Assembly (NCBI GenBank): GCA_036130055.1
Contig: JAYYOR010000005.1
Span: 1 to 64,000, forward strand
Length of the DNA: 64,000 nucleotides
Direction: 5' to 3'
Source: TMED69 sp036130055
Lineage (GTDB): Bacteria; Pseudomonadota; Gammaproteobacteria; Ga0077536
Numbering within the stretch: the stretch's first letter is position 1; the number at the start of each line of letters is the position of its first letter. A program made the position numbers and the translations under genes. Under the pieces are notes generated by a model. The model ran no database searches and had not been told where the DNA came from. It saw nothing but the letters and a program-made list of their open reading frames with translations. Shown piece after piece: positions 38,077 through 46,981 of the stretch.

Positions 38077-38718
38077 ATGCTACTCTACGTCGCACAGGGA
38101 CCCTCTTCTAGAGTTGTCGAAATGTTTCTGATTGAGAGCCAAATCAAAATAAAAAAAATATTTTTAAACCTAGTAAACGGCGACAACCTCCAACCTGACT
38201 ATCTCAAGAAGAACCCGCTTGGGCAAGTTCCTTGTTTAACCCTAGGGGATGAAGCAGTCTGTGAAAGCACGGCAATATGCGAATATCTTGATAAATTTAA
38301 TAACAAAGAAAATAGTTTATACGGTCAGAATGAAATCGAAAAAGCAAAAGTAAAAATGTGGCAGCGTCGTATTGATCTTTACATATGGGAAAATATTTTT
38401 TTTGCATACAAATCGTCTATCGGGCTTGAGATTTTTAAAACAAGGATCCTAACGCTTCCTGATGCTGCTGAGGAATTTGCGAAAGTGGCTAAAGACAATT
38501 TAAAAATTTTTGATAATCAACTTAAAAACCATCGCTGGATAAGCGGTGAAAATTTTTCAATTTGCGATATCTCTCTTTTTTGTATACTTGATTTTGGGCT
38601 ACAAAATAAACAACCATTTGACCCAGGACTTTTGGAACTTAATGTATGGTACTCAACCATGATGACCAGAGAGAGCATATATAAAAGCAAAGAAAATTTG
38701 GAAATGAAAAATGAATAG
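38077..38718 (+). CDS. glutathione S-transferase family protein
   Basis: A 213-residue GST. The N-terminal thioredoxin-like domain has the cis-proline LGQVPCLTL (about 48-56) and the glutathione-binding Glu-Ser in VCESTAICEYLD (about 64-75). The C-terminal helical domain ends with ISGENFSICDISLFCILDF, which contains the N-capping Asp. Its ATG follows the stop of the Tat-signal gene directly, and it overlaps the next gene by 8 bases, so translation is probably coupled. The N-terminal catalytic position has Ser11/Ser12 rather than an obvious Tyr. Substrate unknown. Confidence 0.88.
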   Translation: MLLYVAQGPSSRVVEMFLIESQIKIKKIFLNLVNGDNLQPDYLKKNPLGQVPCLTLGDEAVCESTAICEYLDKFNNKENSLYGQNEIEKAKVKMWQRRIDLYIWENIFFAYKSSIGLEIFKTRILTLPDAAEEFAKVAKDNLKIFDNQLKNHRWISGENFSICDISLFCILDFGLQNKQPFDPGLLELNVWYSTMMTRESIYKSKENLEMKNE

Positions 38719-38950
38719 TGAAAATAAAAAAATTTTAGACACAAAAGGCCTAAATTGCCCTTTGCCTCTTCTGAAAACCAAAAAAGCGCTATTATCAATT
38801 GCCAAAAATGAAATTCTGGAAATTTACGCAACCGATCCAGGTGCAGAAAAAGATTTGAAAAACCTCTGTGAGGTCACTAAATATAAGCTAATCTCCTTTA
38901 GAATAAAAAAGGATGGTACTTATATATTTCAAATAACAAAAAATGATTAA
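38711..38950 (+). CDS. TusA-like sulfurtransferase (SirA family)
   Basis: A 79-residue TusA-fold protein. The diagnostic CPxP motif is present (GLNCPLPLLKTKKAL, Cys about 16). TusA-like proteins relay persulfide sulfur, e.g. for tRNA thiolation or molybdenum cofactor synthesis, and many paralogues serve specific pathways. It overlaps both the GST gene before it and the Nudix gene after it by 8 bases, which strongly suggests one translated unit. No tusBCD or tusE is close, so the sulfur acceptor is unclear. The rhodanese at 9835 is the only other sulfurtransferase seen. Confidence 0.88.
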   Translation: MNSENKKILDTKGLNCPLPLLKTKKALLSIAKNEILEIYATDPGAEKDLKNLCEVTKYKLISFRIKKDGTYIFQITKND

Positions 38951-39602
38951 AAAAAATAAAATTGTAAAACCCGTGGATGCTGGAAGTTTAGTGATTTATC
39001 AAATGAAAGGACAACGAATACAGGTTTTAATGGGACGGCGAGGAAGTAAAGCAAAATTTCAGCCGGGCTTCTATGTCTTTCCCGGAGGTGTGCTAGAAAA
39101 AAGTGACCACAAAGCTAAATTTACGAATAAAATTGATCAAAATTCAATTAAATATATGGCAGTAGGAAACAAAGCGTCAAAAGCAAACTCGCTGGCATTG
39201 ACCAGCATCAGGGAGGCTTATGAGGAGGTTGGCCTCGTATTCGGAAAAAGAATTCCTAGCACTGAAAAAAAAACTGATGGTAAATGGGAATATTTCCAAA
39301 AAAACAATATTTGTCCAGATTTAGGTGTTCTCGAATACTTAGGAAGAGCTATTACACCAAACTATCTTCCTATCAGATATCATGCTAGATTTTTTTCAAT
39401 TAATATTAAACATCTCTTAACTAAAGAAACGGCCGATGGAGAGCTTGAGGACATAAAATGGGTTGACCTAGAGAAGACGGATACCGTAAAAATGATGGGG
39501 GTTCAAAAAATGATTTTAAATGTATTAAAAACTAGGCTGTGCACTGGAGAACTGAGACCAAAGTTTTTATTTTTCAAATGGAATAGGAAAAATATAGTTT
39601 AA
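38943..39602 (+). CDS. Nudix hydrolase
   Basis: A 219-residue Nudix-fold protein. The catalytic helix appears as TSIREAYEEVGLV, keeping REx2EExG; the preceding GX5E part of the canonical box is replaced by the KANSLALTS stretch, as in NUDT7/NUDT19-like proteins acting on CoA derivatives. FYVFPGGVLEKSDHK near 47-61 is the usual glycine-rich strand. The C-terminal part (about 170-219) is basic. It overlaps the tusA-like gene by 8 bases and ends 8 bases from the opposing VOC gene. A CoA diphosphatase role is a guess from the box variant. Confidence 0.84.
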   Translation: MIKKNKIVKPVDAGSLVIYQMKGQRIQVLMGRRGSKAKFQPGFYVFPGGVLEKSDHKAKFTNKIDQNSIKYMAVGNKASKANSLALTSIREAYEEVGLVFGKRIPSTEKKTDGKWEYFQKNNICPDLGVLEYLGRAITPNYLPIRYHARFFSINIKHLLTKETADGELEDIKWVDLEKTDTVKMMGVQKMILNVLKTRLCTGELRPKFLFFKWNRKNIV

Positions 39603-39610
39603 TTCAATAG

Positions 39611-39985
39611 CTATAGGGCTTTTAATTCGATTTTATTTTCCTCAATATCGTAGAAATATAATGACTCTCCGTAGCCTGAAGCACCGAATCTGCTTGCCGG
39701 TGGCTCGAACCGAACTTTATTCTTTCTAAAATGATTTTGTATTTTATGGCATTCAAATGGAAAAACACATAAGCAAAAATGTTCAATATTATTGTTTCGA
39801 ACTCTTGGTAGTTGAGATGATGCAGAATCAACTAAGTCAATAAGTATAGAACCGAGCCTAAGTTGTGTCATATCTGGAATTTTTCTTGCGACTGAAAAGC
39901 CCAATACTGTGCAATAAAACTCTTCCATCTTTATTCTGCTGTTCACGTTAATCACTATATGGTCGATTATTGCGTCTTCAAACAT
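39611..39985 (-). CDS. VOC (glyoxalase/dioxygenase) family protein
   Basis: A 124-residue vicinal-oxygen-chelate protein with the paired beta-alpha-beta-beta-beta modules: IIDHIVINVNSRIKMEEFYCTVLGF (in two parts, about 6-30) and the second-half HFCLCVFPF and GESLYFYDIEENKIEL. Metal-ligand candidates are His9, His69 and the Glu in the last strand (ENKIEL), a layout shared by fosfomycin-resistance-type and glyoxalase-like proteins. It overlaps the 3' end of the MFS transporter gene by 19 bases and is the last gene of a minus-strand catabolic run. Function unknown. Confidence 0.82.
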   Translation of the reverse strand: MFEDAIIDHIVINVNSRIKMEEFYCTVLGFSVARKIPDMTQLRLGSILIDLVDSASSQLPRVRNNNIEHFCLCVFPFECHKIQNHFRKNKVRFEPPASRFGASGYGESLYFYDIEENKIELKAL

Positions 39986-41196
39986 TTTCTGCTTTTCTCT
40001 GATTGTTTAAGGTCATGCTGAATCCCAAAAAATACGAAAACTGCACCGAGACTACAGGCTATTCCAACGATAAACAATCCGGTATTAAATGGAAATATAG
40101 CGAGTGAAAAGCTAGCAAGAATTGGTCCAAACGAAGAACCACCATCTGTAAGCAATCGCCAAACACCAAGAAATTCTCCTTTATTTTTTGATGGCGCATT
40201 ATCGGTACCTAGCATCATTGTAATCCCCGTGGATAATCCATTGGCAACTCCGAGTATAACGGCTATAAATATGAGTGCCAAATAACTCTGTACAAAAGCT
40301 AAAGACATCAAACCTATGCTAAATAAAATAGAGCTTGGAATTGCACCAGCCCTTCTTCCAAACCGACTCATCAAGATACCAGCCGGATAAAACAAAATTA
40401 GATCTATAGCTGCGGATAAAGAGACAACAAAACCAATCGAAGTCACACTCAAACCTAACGAATCTCCAACAATTGGAATTAATACTATTCGAGCTGCTCT
40501 CATTAACATAAATATGACTGATGCGACACCAGCAGTTAAAAAAATTTTTTTATTTTCAGAAATAACTTTTATGTAAGATGAAAAAAAATCCGATTTTACC
40601 TCAATCCGATTTTGCTCATTAATTTTGGTTGTAACAATATAGAATCCAAAAAATAAAAAAAATGAACTAATCAAGAATGTAGTTTGAAACCCAACAGCTT
40701 CAGCAAGTATCCCACCGATGATCGGGCCTATAAGAGCCGTTAATCTCAAACCTCCAGCAAGCATCGCAATAACCCGACTCCTTAAGTTAAAATCATATTT
40801 ATCTGATATATAGAGCATACGTCCGACTAAAAATAATGCACTAACAAAACCATGGATTAAAGCCAAAGATAGATACACAGTTGGCGAGCTTGCAAGTCCA
40901 TAAAGTAGGAATAAAATGAACAATAAAAAGGTAGCTATTGACATTGCGGCTCTGCTACCGATTCGGGATACCAGGAAGCCCGCTGGAATATCAAACAACA
41001 TCATTCCGAGCCCTTTCAATCCTAATACTGCAGCAGCCTGAGAGGTTGAACCTCCCGCGTCTAGGACTGCTAAAGGGAGAATTAGAAAAGACGAATAGGT
41101 GGCAGTGCCAATTAACAATAGCGGCAAATAAATCGAAATGAAAGGCTCTTTATGTTGCAATAATCCAAGCCGAATATTCTGACTAATGTTACTCAA
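39967..41196 (-). CDS. MFS transporter
   Basis: A 409-residue major facilitator superfamily protein with about 12 hydrophobic helices and a central cytosolic loop around residues 190-215. The inter-helix motif A is visible as GFLVSRIGSRAAM (about 72-84) and repeats in the second half as GILMSRFGRRAGAIP. Its place between an acyl-CoA synthetase gene (29 bases upstream) and a VOC gene (overlap 19 bases) suggests import of the acid used by this operon, or export of a product. The substrate class cannot be read from the sequence. Confidence 0.88.
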   Translation of the reverse strand: MSNISQNIRLGLLQHKEPFISIYLPLLLIGTATYSSFLILPLAVLDAGGSTSQAAAVLGLKGLGMMLFDIPAGFLVSRIGSRAAMSIATFLLFILFLLYGLASSPTVYLSLALIHGFVSALFLVGRMLYISDKYDFNLRSRVIAMLAGGLRLTALIGPIIGGILAEAVGFQTTFLISSFFLFFGFYIVTTKINEQNRIEVKSDFFSSYIKVISENKKIFLTAGVASVIFMLMRAARIVLIPIVGDSLGLSVTSIGFVVSLSAAIDLILFYPAGILMSRFGRRAGAIPSSILFSIGLMSLAFVQSYLALIFIAVILGVANGLSTGITMMLGTDNAPSKNKGEFLGVWRLLTDGGSSFGPILASFSLAIFPFNTGLFIVGIACSLGAVFVFFGIQHDLKQSEKSRKCLKTQ

Positions 41197-41225
41197 TTGA
41201 AACTAAATCGCAAAACATAATAATC

Positions 41226-42824
41226 TCAGTCAATTTCTCGTTCCCGTAATTCAATCCTTCTTATTTTACCGCTCACAGTTTTGGGCAACGAATCAACAAA
41301 CTCTATTTTTCTAGGATACTTATACGGTGCTGTGATTTCCTTAACATGTTCTTGTAACATTTTTGATGTTTCTTCGTTTGCCGTAAATCCCTCTGCTAAG
41401 ATTACAAAGGCTTTCACCACTGCCCCTCTTGTATTATCAGGGCTGCCGACAACTGCCGATTCAATCACTGCGGGATGTTTGAGTAGAGCGCTCTCTACCT
41501 CGAACGGACCAATTCTGTAGCCTGCGGACAAAATAACATCGTCCGCACGGCTGATAAACCAAAAAAAACCATCCTCGTCGACCTTCCCTCGGTCTCCTGT
41601 GATATACCAGTCTCCAACAAAACAACTATCGTACCTTTCTCTATCTTTATAATAATCTATGAAAAGGCCGGGAGTTCCCTCGGCTTGAATTCTTATAGCT
41701 ATATCACCTTCTTCGTTCGCGCTTAGTTTCTGACCCCTCGCATCTATGATTCCCATCTCGAAATCAGGCATTGGTTTCCCCATTGAACCCAGACGAACCT
41801 CACCATTCGGAAGATTTCCGCAAATAAGGACTGTCTCAGTCTGGCCATAACCGTCCCGAATAATCAAACCGGTCGCTTTTTGCCAAGTCTCAATAACCTC
41901 AGGATTCAAGGGCTCGCCAGCACCAACACAATGCCGCAGATTAAGCGGCTTAAAATCCGACAAGTCCTCCTGAATAAGCATCCTATAAACAGTTGGCGCC
42001 CCACACATTGTCGAAATTGGATATTGCATTAACATTTTAATGGTTTCTTTTGGGGTGAAAATAGGATTGTTTGAAACGAATAAAGCGGCCCCTTGATTCC
42101 AAGGCCCAAAGTAGCTTGAATAAGCTGCCTTAGCCCAGCCATTATCACTTATATTCCAGTGCAAATCGCCTGAAGTTAAGTCAAGCCAATTTCTTCCCGT
42201 AATCTGATGGGCATAGCCGTAGCTATGATTATGAATTGTCATCTTAGGATAACCAGTTGTTCCTGATGTAAAATAGCATAATGCTCGATCGCTCGACCTA
42301 GTTTTTAAAGCTGTGAATGGTGGATTCGATTCTTCAATTATCGCATTTAAGTTTTTCCAGTCATTTTCAACTTCGCCAATTTTAATTTTTGTCTTCAGGG
42401 TTGGGCAAATTTGACTAATTTTTTCAATTTTTCGCGCATTTTCATGATCGGTAATAACGCAGGTTGCTTCAGCTGCTTTTATTCTATACGCAATATCATC
42501 GCTAGATAGTTGGGTTGTTCCTGGAGAACAAACCGCACCCATCCGTAAGCATGCTGTTAGGGCTATCCACCATTCAATTTCTCTACCCATAATCAAAAGC
42601 ACTATGTCATCTCTCTTGCAACCTAATTTGACAAGTCCCTCAGCAAGCCGCTTCGATTTTTCTGAGATATCTCGAAAAGTTAACTCGACTGTCTTCTGCC
42701 CATTAGTCCATACCATCGCAACCTTATTATTTTTTTCTGCGGCCCATTTATCTACCACATCCGTTGCAAAGTTATAAAATTCTGGCGGAGGCCAACTTAT
42801 TTTTGCAAGCCCTGATTGTTCCAT
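41226..42824 (-). CDS. AMP-forming acyl-CoA synthetase (medium-chain ACSM-like)
   Basis: A 532-residue adenylate-forming enzyme. The P-loop is YFTSGTTGYPKM (about 188-199), the A5-type motif DGYGQTET and the A7 GDRGKVDEDG are present, and the catalytic lysine is in KTVSGKIRR near the C-terminus. The N-terminal PEFYNFATDVVDKWA pattern is that of medium-chain (ACSM) synthetases. It would activate a carboxylic acid with ATP and CoA for the acyl-CoA dehydrogenase encoded 12 bases upstream. AGGGAG lies 6 bases before the ATG. The type is not the DmdB of DMSP demethylation, although the dehydrogenase partner is DmdC-like. Confidence 0.9.
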   Translation of the reverse strand: MEQSGLAKISWPPPEFYNFATDVVDKWAAEKNNKVAMVWTNGQKTVELTFRDISEKSKRLAEGLVKLGCKRDDIVLLIMGREIEWWIALTACLRMGAVCSPGTTQLSSDDIAYRIKAAEATCVITDHENARKIEKISQICPTLKTKIKIGEVENDWKNLNAIIEESNPPFTALKTRSSDRALCYFTSGTTGYPKMTIHNHSYGYAHQITGRNWLDLTSGDLHWNISDNGWAKAAYSSYFGPWNQGAALFVSNNPIFTPKETIKMLMQYPISTMCGAPTVYRMLIQEDLSDFKPLNLRHCVGAGEPLNPEVIETWQKATGLIIRDGYGQTETVLICGNLPNGEVRLGSMGKPMPDFEMGIIDARGQKLSANEEGDIAIRIQAEGTPGLFIDYYKDRERYDSCFVGDWYITGDRGKVDEDGFFWFISRADDVILSAGYRIGPFEVESALLKHPAVIESAVVGSPDNTRGAVVKAFVILAEGFTANEETSKMLQEHVKEITAPYKYPRKIEFVDSLPKTVSGKIRRIELREREID

Positions 42825-42836
42825 AATTTCTCCCTA

Positions 42837-44633
42837 TTAAAACCAATCTTTTTCCATTGTCACAAAAGCCAAGTCAAACCTTTCAATAAAGCGTAACCTT
42901 TCTTGTATTCTAGGAAATTCATGGCCAAAATAAAATCTTATCGCAGCTTTTTTTCCGAGATAAAACGGATTTTGACCATCTTTTTTTAAGTTTTTAAATA
43001 CTACTGCGGCTTGCTTCAGCCACATCCAACCTATAAGGATATGACCAAAAGTATCTAAAAATATTCCAGCATTCGATAACCCAATATAATCACCCGACTT
43101 CTTTCGGGTAAGTTTTATTATCTCGACGACTGATTCTAACTGTACCAGCAAACTCTCGAACTGTTTTCCAAACTCATCAAGTTCAGGGTCAACTTTTGGG
43201 CCTGAAATGGTTTCCCTTATTAAAGTCAATAAATAATGGAAGGTTCTACCGTTACTCATAAATATTTTTCTTCCAAGCAAGTCCAAGGCTTGAATTCCAT
43301 GAGTCCCCTCATGAATCGGATTCAGTCTGTTATCCCTATAAAAACGTTCAAGAGGAAAGTCTTTCGTATAACCATATCCACCTAAAACTTGAATTGCGTG
43401 CTTATTAGCTTCTAGACAAAATTCGGAAGGCCAGGATTTCGCGACTGGGGTAAGAAGCTCCAATAATGAATTTATTTCCTCTTTTACTGAAATATCGGTT
43501 TCTATAAGATATCGGTCATACATGTAGGCGCAATAAAGAGTTAAAGCCAAACTCCCCTCCACTGCAAACTTTTGCATCATTAGTAATCTTTTCACATCAG
43601 GATGTTCAACGATACAAACCTGATTTGACCCAGATTTCGGCGACCCAAGTTTTCGTCCTTGGATTCGATCTTTAGCATAAGCCAAAGAATGTAAATAACC
43701 GGTGTAACCTAGTGCAGTTGCGTGCATACCAACTCCGATTCTTGCTTCATTCATCATATGAAACATGTACCGAAGGCCTTCATTAACTTCACCTATTAGA
43801 TAACCATGGCAATCTTGATTTTCGCCATAGTTCAGTACCGTATTTGTGGTTCCATGCCACCCCATCTTTTGATTCAACCCTATGACCTTAATGTCATTTC
43901 TTTTTGAAAAACTACCCTTTTCATCCTCGCGAAATTTGGGCACAAGGAACAACGAGATACCTCTGACGCCAGGTGGGGCCCCGTCAATTCGGGCAAGAAC
44001 CATATGGACGATATTTTCAGACAGCTCGTGTTCACCGCCTGAAATCCACATTTTTGTGCCACTGATTAAGTAATGATCTGAATCGGTAGGCCTAGCTGAC
44101 ACTCTAATATCACCTAAAGAAGAACCAGCCTGAGGTTCAGAAAGGTTCATCGTACCAAAAAACCTACCCTCTATCATGGGTCTCAAATATTTATCCTTCA
44201 GAGTATTATTCGCGTACTTAGAAATTAGGTTTGCGGCAGCCGTAGTAAGAAAACTATATGCTACCGCACTTACATTTGCAGCTGCCAAGAAAGCACCAGC
44301 TGCTTGCGCAACTACAAAAGGAAGTTGCATTCCTCCGGAATCAATTTCAGCCGACATCTTGGTAAAACCCAACTCCCTAAACTCATCCAGAGTTTCTTTT
44401 AGCTTGGGATAGGTAATAACTTTATCTTTCTCAAGATAGGGCTCACTCGAGTCAAGTTGTTTTGCTAAAGGGTAAAATTTCTGCTCGGCAAAGTTTTTGG
44501 CAAGTTCTAAAACTGCATCAAAAGTTGACCGATCATGCTGTTCGTATCTGTCGCTTTTTGTCAATTTATCAACTTGAAACACTTCATAAAGAAGAAATTC
44601 CATGTCTCTATTTTTAATTTGTAAATCATCCAT
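42837..44633 (-). CDS. acyl-CoA dehydrogenase (about 600-residue, DmdC-like)
   Basis: A 598-residue flavoprotein of the long ACAD group that carries an extra C-terminal helical domain (about 470-598). FAD/substrate segments are MNLSEPQAGSSLGDIRV and the signature YTKDFPLERFYRDNRL, and the probable catalytic base is the Glu in IHEGTHGIQALDLLG. DmdC (methylmercaptopropionyl-CoA dehydrogenase) and several uncharacterised enzymes share this layout. The ATG at 44633 is preferred to the TTG three codons upstream; no clear Shine-Dalgarno. It is co-directional with the CoA synthetase, consistent with ligation then alpha-beta oxidation. Confidence 0.9.
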   Translation of the reverse strand: MDDLQIKNRDMEFLLYEVFQVDKLTKSDRYEQHDRSTFDAVLELAKNFAEQKFYPLAKQLDSSEPYLEKDKVITYPKLKETLDEFRELGFTKMSAEIDSGGMQLPFVVAQAAGAFLAAANVSAVAYSFLTTAAANLISKYANNTLKDKYLRPMIEGRFFGTMNLSEPQAGSSLGDIRVSARPTDSDHYLISGTKMWISGGEHELSENIVHMVLARIDGAPPGVRGISLFLVPKFREDEKGSFSKRNDIKVIGLNQKMGWHGTTNTVLNYGENQDCHGYLIGEVNEGLRYMFHMMNEARIGVGMHATALGYTGYLHSLAYAKDRIQGRKLGSPKSGSNQVCIVEHPDVKRLLMMQKFAVEGSLALTLYCAYMYDRYLIETDISVKEEINSLLELLTPVAKSWPSEFCLEANKHAIQVLGGYGYTKDFPLERFYRDNRLNPIHEGTHGIQALDLLGRKIFMSNGRTFHYLLTLIRETISGPKVDPELDEFGKQFESLLVQLESVVEIIKLTRKKSGDYIGLSNAGIFLDTFGHILIGWMWLKQAAVVFKNLKKDGQNPFYLGKKAAIRFYFGHEFPRIQERLRFIERFDLAFVTMEKDWF

Positions 44634-44654
44634 TATTATCAATAATCAGTTATT

Positions 44655-45113
44655 TTACTCATCCATTTTTTTTACAATAAATTTACTGAAATCATATTGG
44701 GGTGCCTCGATTGAAACAGGTTCTGTTAAAATAGCACCGACCTCAGATAATGAGAACTTAGAAGTATCGTAGTTGGCCGGTTCAACAGTTTTATAATCAA
44801 TTAACAAGGCACCTGGTTCGGCCAAATTTGCCTCAATAGACTTAAATTCTATCTGTTTTGAAGTATTCTGGACGGAGGGAATGGCCTCTTTGGAAATCGT
44901 TACAATCGCACCTCTTTCAGACATAGCCGTTTTATATTTTTGTGCCTCTTCAAAAGAAATATTTTTTTTTAAAACCACAGCTGAATCAGTAAATATTTTT
45001 TTTCGTAAGTGTTCCGGATCGACTCTAAATAGCTTACCCAGCTCACTAGTCACCTTTTCTCGTGACCAACCGTCTTTCAACTCTCCGGCAAACGTAATAC
45101 AAAACTTATCCAT
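44655..45113 (-). CDS. unknown small protein with a 25-residue tandem repeat
   Basis: A 152-residue protein I cannot name. Residues 1-75 look like one compact alpha/beta domain (CITFAGELKDGWSREKV; the ITFAGEL strand, two helices, then a VVLKK strand and GAIVTISK). A linker of about 20 residues follows. Residues 96-120 and 121-145 are two tandem 25-residue repeats, both of form xLxExGAxLxx then ending YDxSKF (NYDTSKF and QYDFSKF). It lies 21 bases before the acyl-CoA dehydrogenase gene in the same direction. It is acidic and soluble, with no export signal. The repeats may be a binding tail. Confidence 0.7.
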   Translation of the reverse strand: MDKFCITFAGELKDGWSREKVTSELGKLFRVDPEHLRKKIFTDSAVVLKKNISFEEAQKYKTAMSERGAIVTISKEAIPSVQNTSKQIEFKSIEANLAEPGALLIDYKTVEPANYDTSKFSLSEVGAILTEPVSIEAPQYDFSKFIVKKMDE

Positions 45114-45161
45114 ATTTTACTTCTATATAAAATTTACCTTATAAATAATAATATTGTAGCT

Positions 45162-46202
45162 TTAGTTTTTATTAACCGCCAATATGTTTATAATCTCAGA
45201 AGGTAAATTTTTAAAGCTTTCCAAACTTTGTTCATCATCTAAAAAAGAATAAACAGAAAAGCGATTTAAAACACCCAAGTAACGGTCAATAATCCTCTGT
45301 GCTAGATTTTCAGGATTGTCGATGATTACAATCTTTTCTAACAATTCATCTGGAATAAGGTCTCCCATAGTGTCTAATTCACCACGTTTAAGAGAAAGAT
45401 TTAATTTTTTCCCTAGATCAGGGTAACCATGATATTGAAAAAGAACTGCGTAATTTGGAGTTGACCCATAAAAAGCAATTTGTTGTCGAACAACCCTCTC
45501 CATACCAAGCTTTTCCTCATACGTTTCTCCCGTAATCACAAAAATAGGGGCATATAACTCGAAATTTCTCTCAGGTTCTTGAGACGATATAAGTCCTTTA
45601 TTTACATTTGGTATAACCATATCTTTTAGAAATTCTACCGTATGCATTGGATGAACATGGAAACCGTCCGCTACCTTGCCAGCAACCTCACACATGAGAG
45701 GATTGACCCCAGCCAAATAAATCGGAATTCTAGGCCATTTAATCGGACCTGGGTTAAAAAAATCCGTTAACAAGGAAAACTTATAAAAGTGCCCATCAAA
45801 ATCCGGTTGTTTACCCGTTTGAAAACAATCCCAAATTGATTTTATACAACGAATGTATTCTTCAATCCTAGCAGCGGGCTTATCGAATTGAACTGAATAC
45901 CTTCGTTCAATATGAGATTTTACCTGAGTCCCCAATCCGAGATTAAATCTTCCTCTCGAAAATTTTTGTAAATCCCAAGCGGTTTGCGCCAAGGCAAAAG
46001 GTGTTCTCGCAAAAGCAACTGTAATATTGGTTCCTAAATTGATTTTATTTGAAGACCGAATGGCAAAACTTAACGGCAAAAATGGGTCATTCTTAGCTTC
46101 AAAGGTCCAAGCCCCGCTGAATCCGTATTTTTCCAAAAAGCGGATTTCAAAGTCAATTTCCTCCGGACTTCCGGCTTTTAATAAAGCGTCGACTTTTATC
46201 AT
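45162..46202 (-). CDS. LLM class oxidoreductase, TIGR03617-like (F420/FMN type)
   Basis: A 346-residue paralogue of the protein at 35618. Shared signatures are KNDPFLPLSFA, AFARTPFALAQTAWDLQKFS and RGRFNLGLGTQVKSHIERRY, then IRCIKSIWDCFQTG. It differs in the C-terminal third (LKRGELDTMGDLIPDELLEK), so the two proteins probably act on different substrates. The ATG at 46202 follows the HAD gene by 9 bases and precedes the repeat protein by 48 bases. It is likely part of the catabolic transcript that ends with the VOC gene. Confidence 0.82.
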   Translation of the reverse strand: MIKVDALLKAGSPEEIDFEIRFLEKYGFSGAWTFEAKNDPFLPLSFAIRSSNKINLGTNITVAFARTPFALAQTAWDLQKFSRGRFNLGLGTQVKSHIERRYSVQFDKPAARIEEYIRCIKSIWDCFQTGKQPDFDGHFYKFSLLTDFFNPGPIKWPRIPIYLAGVNPLMCEVAGKVADGFHVHPMHTVEFLKDMVIPNVNKGLISSQEPERNFELYAPIFVITGETYEEKLGMERVVRQQIAFYGSTPNYAVLFQYHGYPDLGKKLNLSLKRGELDTMGDLIPDELLEKIVIIDNPENLAQRIIDRYLGVLNRFSVYSFLDDEQSLESFKNLPSEIINILAVNKN

Positions 46203-46211
46203 ATTTTTTGA

Positions 46212-46871
46212 TTAATCTACGAGCTTATCTTCAAAAACTTTTGGGAAAATTAGGCTTAATTCTGCGAGAAGTTGTTCTTTATTTATGACTTTAATTGTTT
46301 TTATTCCTAGCTTACTTGCTGGCTTTAGATTAATACCCAGGTCATCAAAATAAACTATTTCTCTAGGGCTCAAATTCAACGTCTCAATAGCTATCTTATA
46401 AATTCGGGGATCAGGCTTCCTTAATCCTAGTTTACTGGATTCTATAACATGATCAAAATTTCCCATTATATTCTTTAATCTTACACTATAGTTATCATCA
46501 TTTATCTCAGAGGGGGGTAGTTTTTTAATATTATTTGTTAAGCAGAGCTGAGAAATACCTATTTTTTTAACTTTAATTATAAAATTTACTATATCATCGC
46601 GGATCCGGCAGTTAATTAAAGGAAGAACATCATATCCCCTTATCGCATGGCCAAGATTCTTCGATTCTTGCTGGAACAAATTGTCAAATGTTGCATGACT
46701 AATTTCACCTCTTTCTAATAAGGCCCACGCGTTAGAATCTGAATTATTAGCATTAACAGCCCTAATAAATCCGGTTGGAAGCCCATGAGTTGCTTCAAAT
46801 TTATTGAAGTTTTCAAAAGGAGAGCTCGTGACGACCCCACCAAAATCCCAAATTATACCTTTCTTATTCAC
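46212..46871 (-). CDS. HAD-IA family hydrolase
   Basis: A 219-residue haloacid-dehalogenase-like protein. Motif I is IIWDFGGVVTSSP (nucleophile Asp9), with Gly in place of the second Asp, as in the DFGGV subgroup that includes YihX-like phosphatases and the N-terminal domain of soluble epoxide hydrolase. Motif II is LCLTNN, motif III Lys in KLGLRKPDP, and motif IV IVYFDDLGINLKPA. The start codon is GTG at 46871. It appears to be the first gene of the minus-strand catabolic run; the 110-base gap to the divergent lactate-dehydrogenase-like gene must hold both promoters. Confidence 0.85.
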   Translation of the reverse strand: MNKKGIIWDFGGVVTSSPFENFNKFEATHGLPTGFIRAVNANNSDSNAWALLERGEISHATFDNLFQQESKNLGHAIRGYDVLPLINCRIRDDIVNFIIKVKKIGISQLCLTNNIKKLPPSEINDDNYSVRLKNIMGNFDHVIESSKLGLRKPDPRIYKIAIETLNLSPREIVYFDDLGINLKPASKLGIKTIKVINKEQLLAELSLIFPKVFEDKLVD

Positions 46872-46981
46872 TATAGAATTAGAACTCCTAGATTTTACTC
46901 TTATGGATATTGCATCTTAGTTTTTATCCAGTGTAGAGTAAGGATTATGAATATTGCAATCTCAGCGTCTACAAAAATTCC

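Noticed and set aside
41226..44633. dmdB-dmdC pair for DMSP demethylation
   Set aside because: The dehydrogenase is DmdC-like in layout, but the ligase follows the ACSM pattern and no dmdA or dmdD is near.
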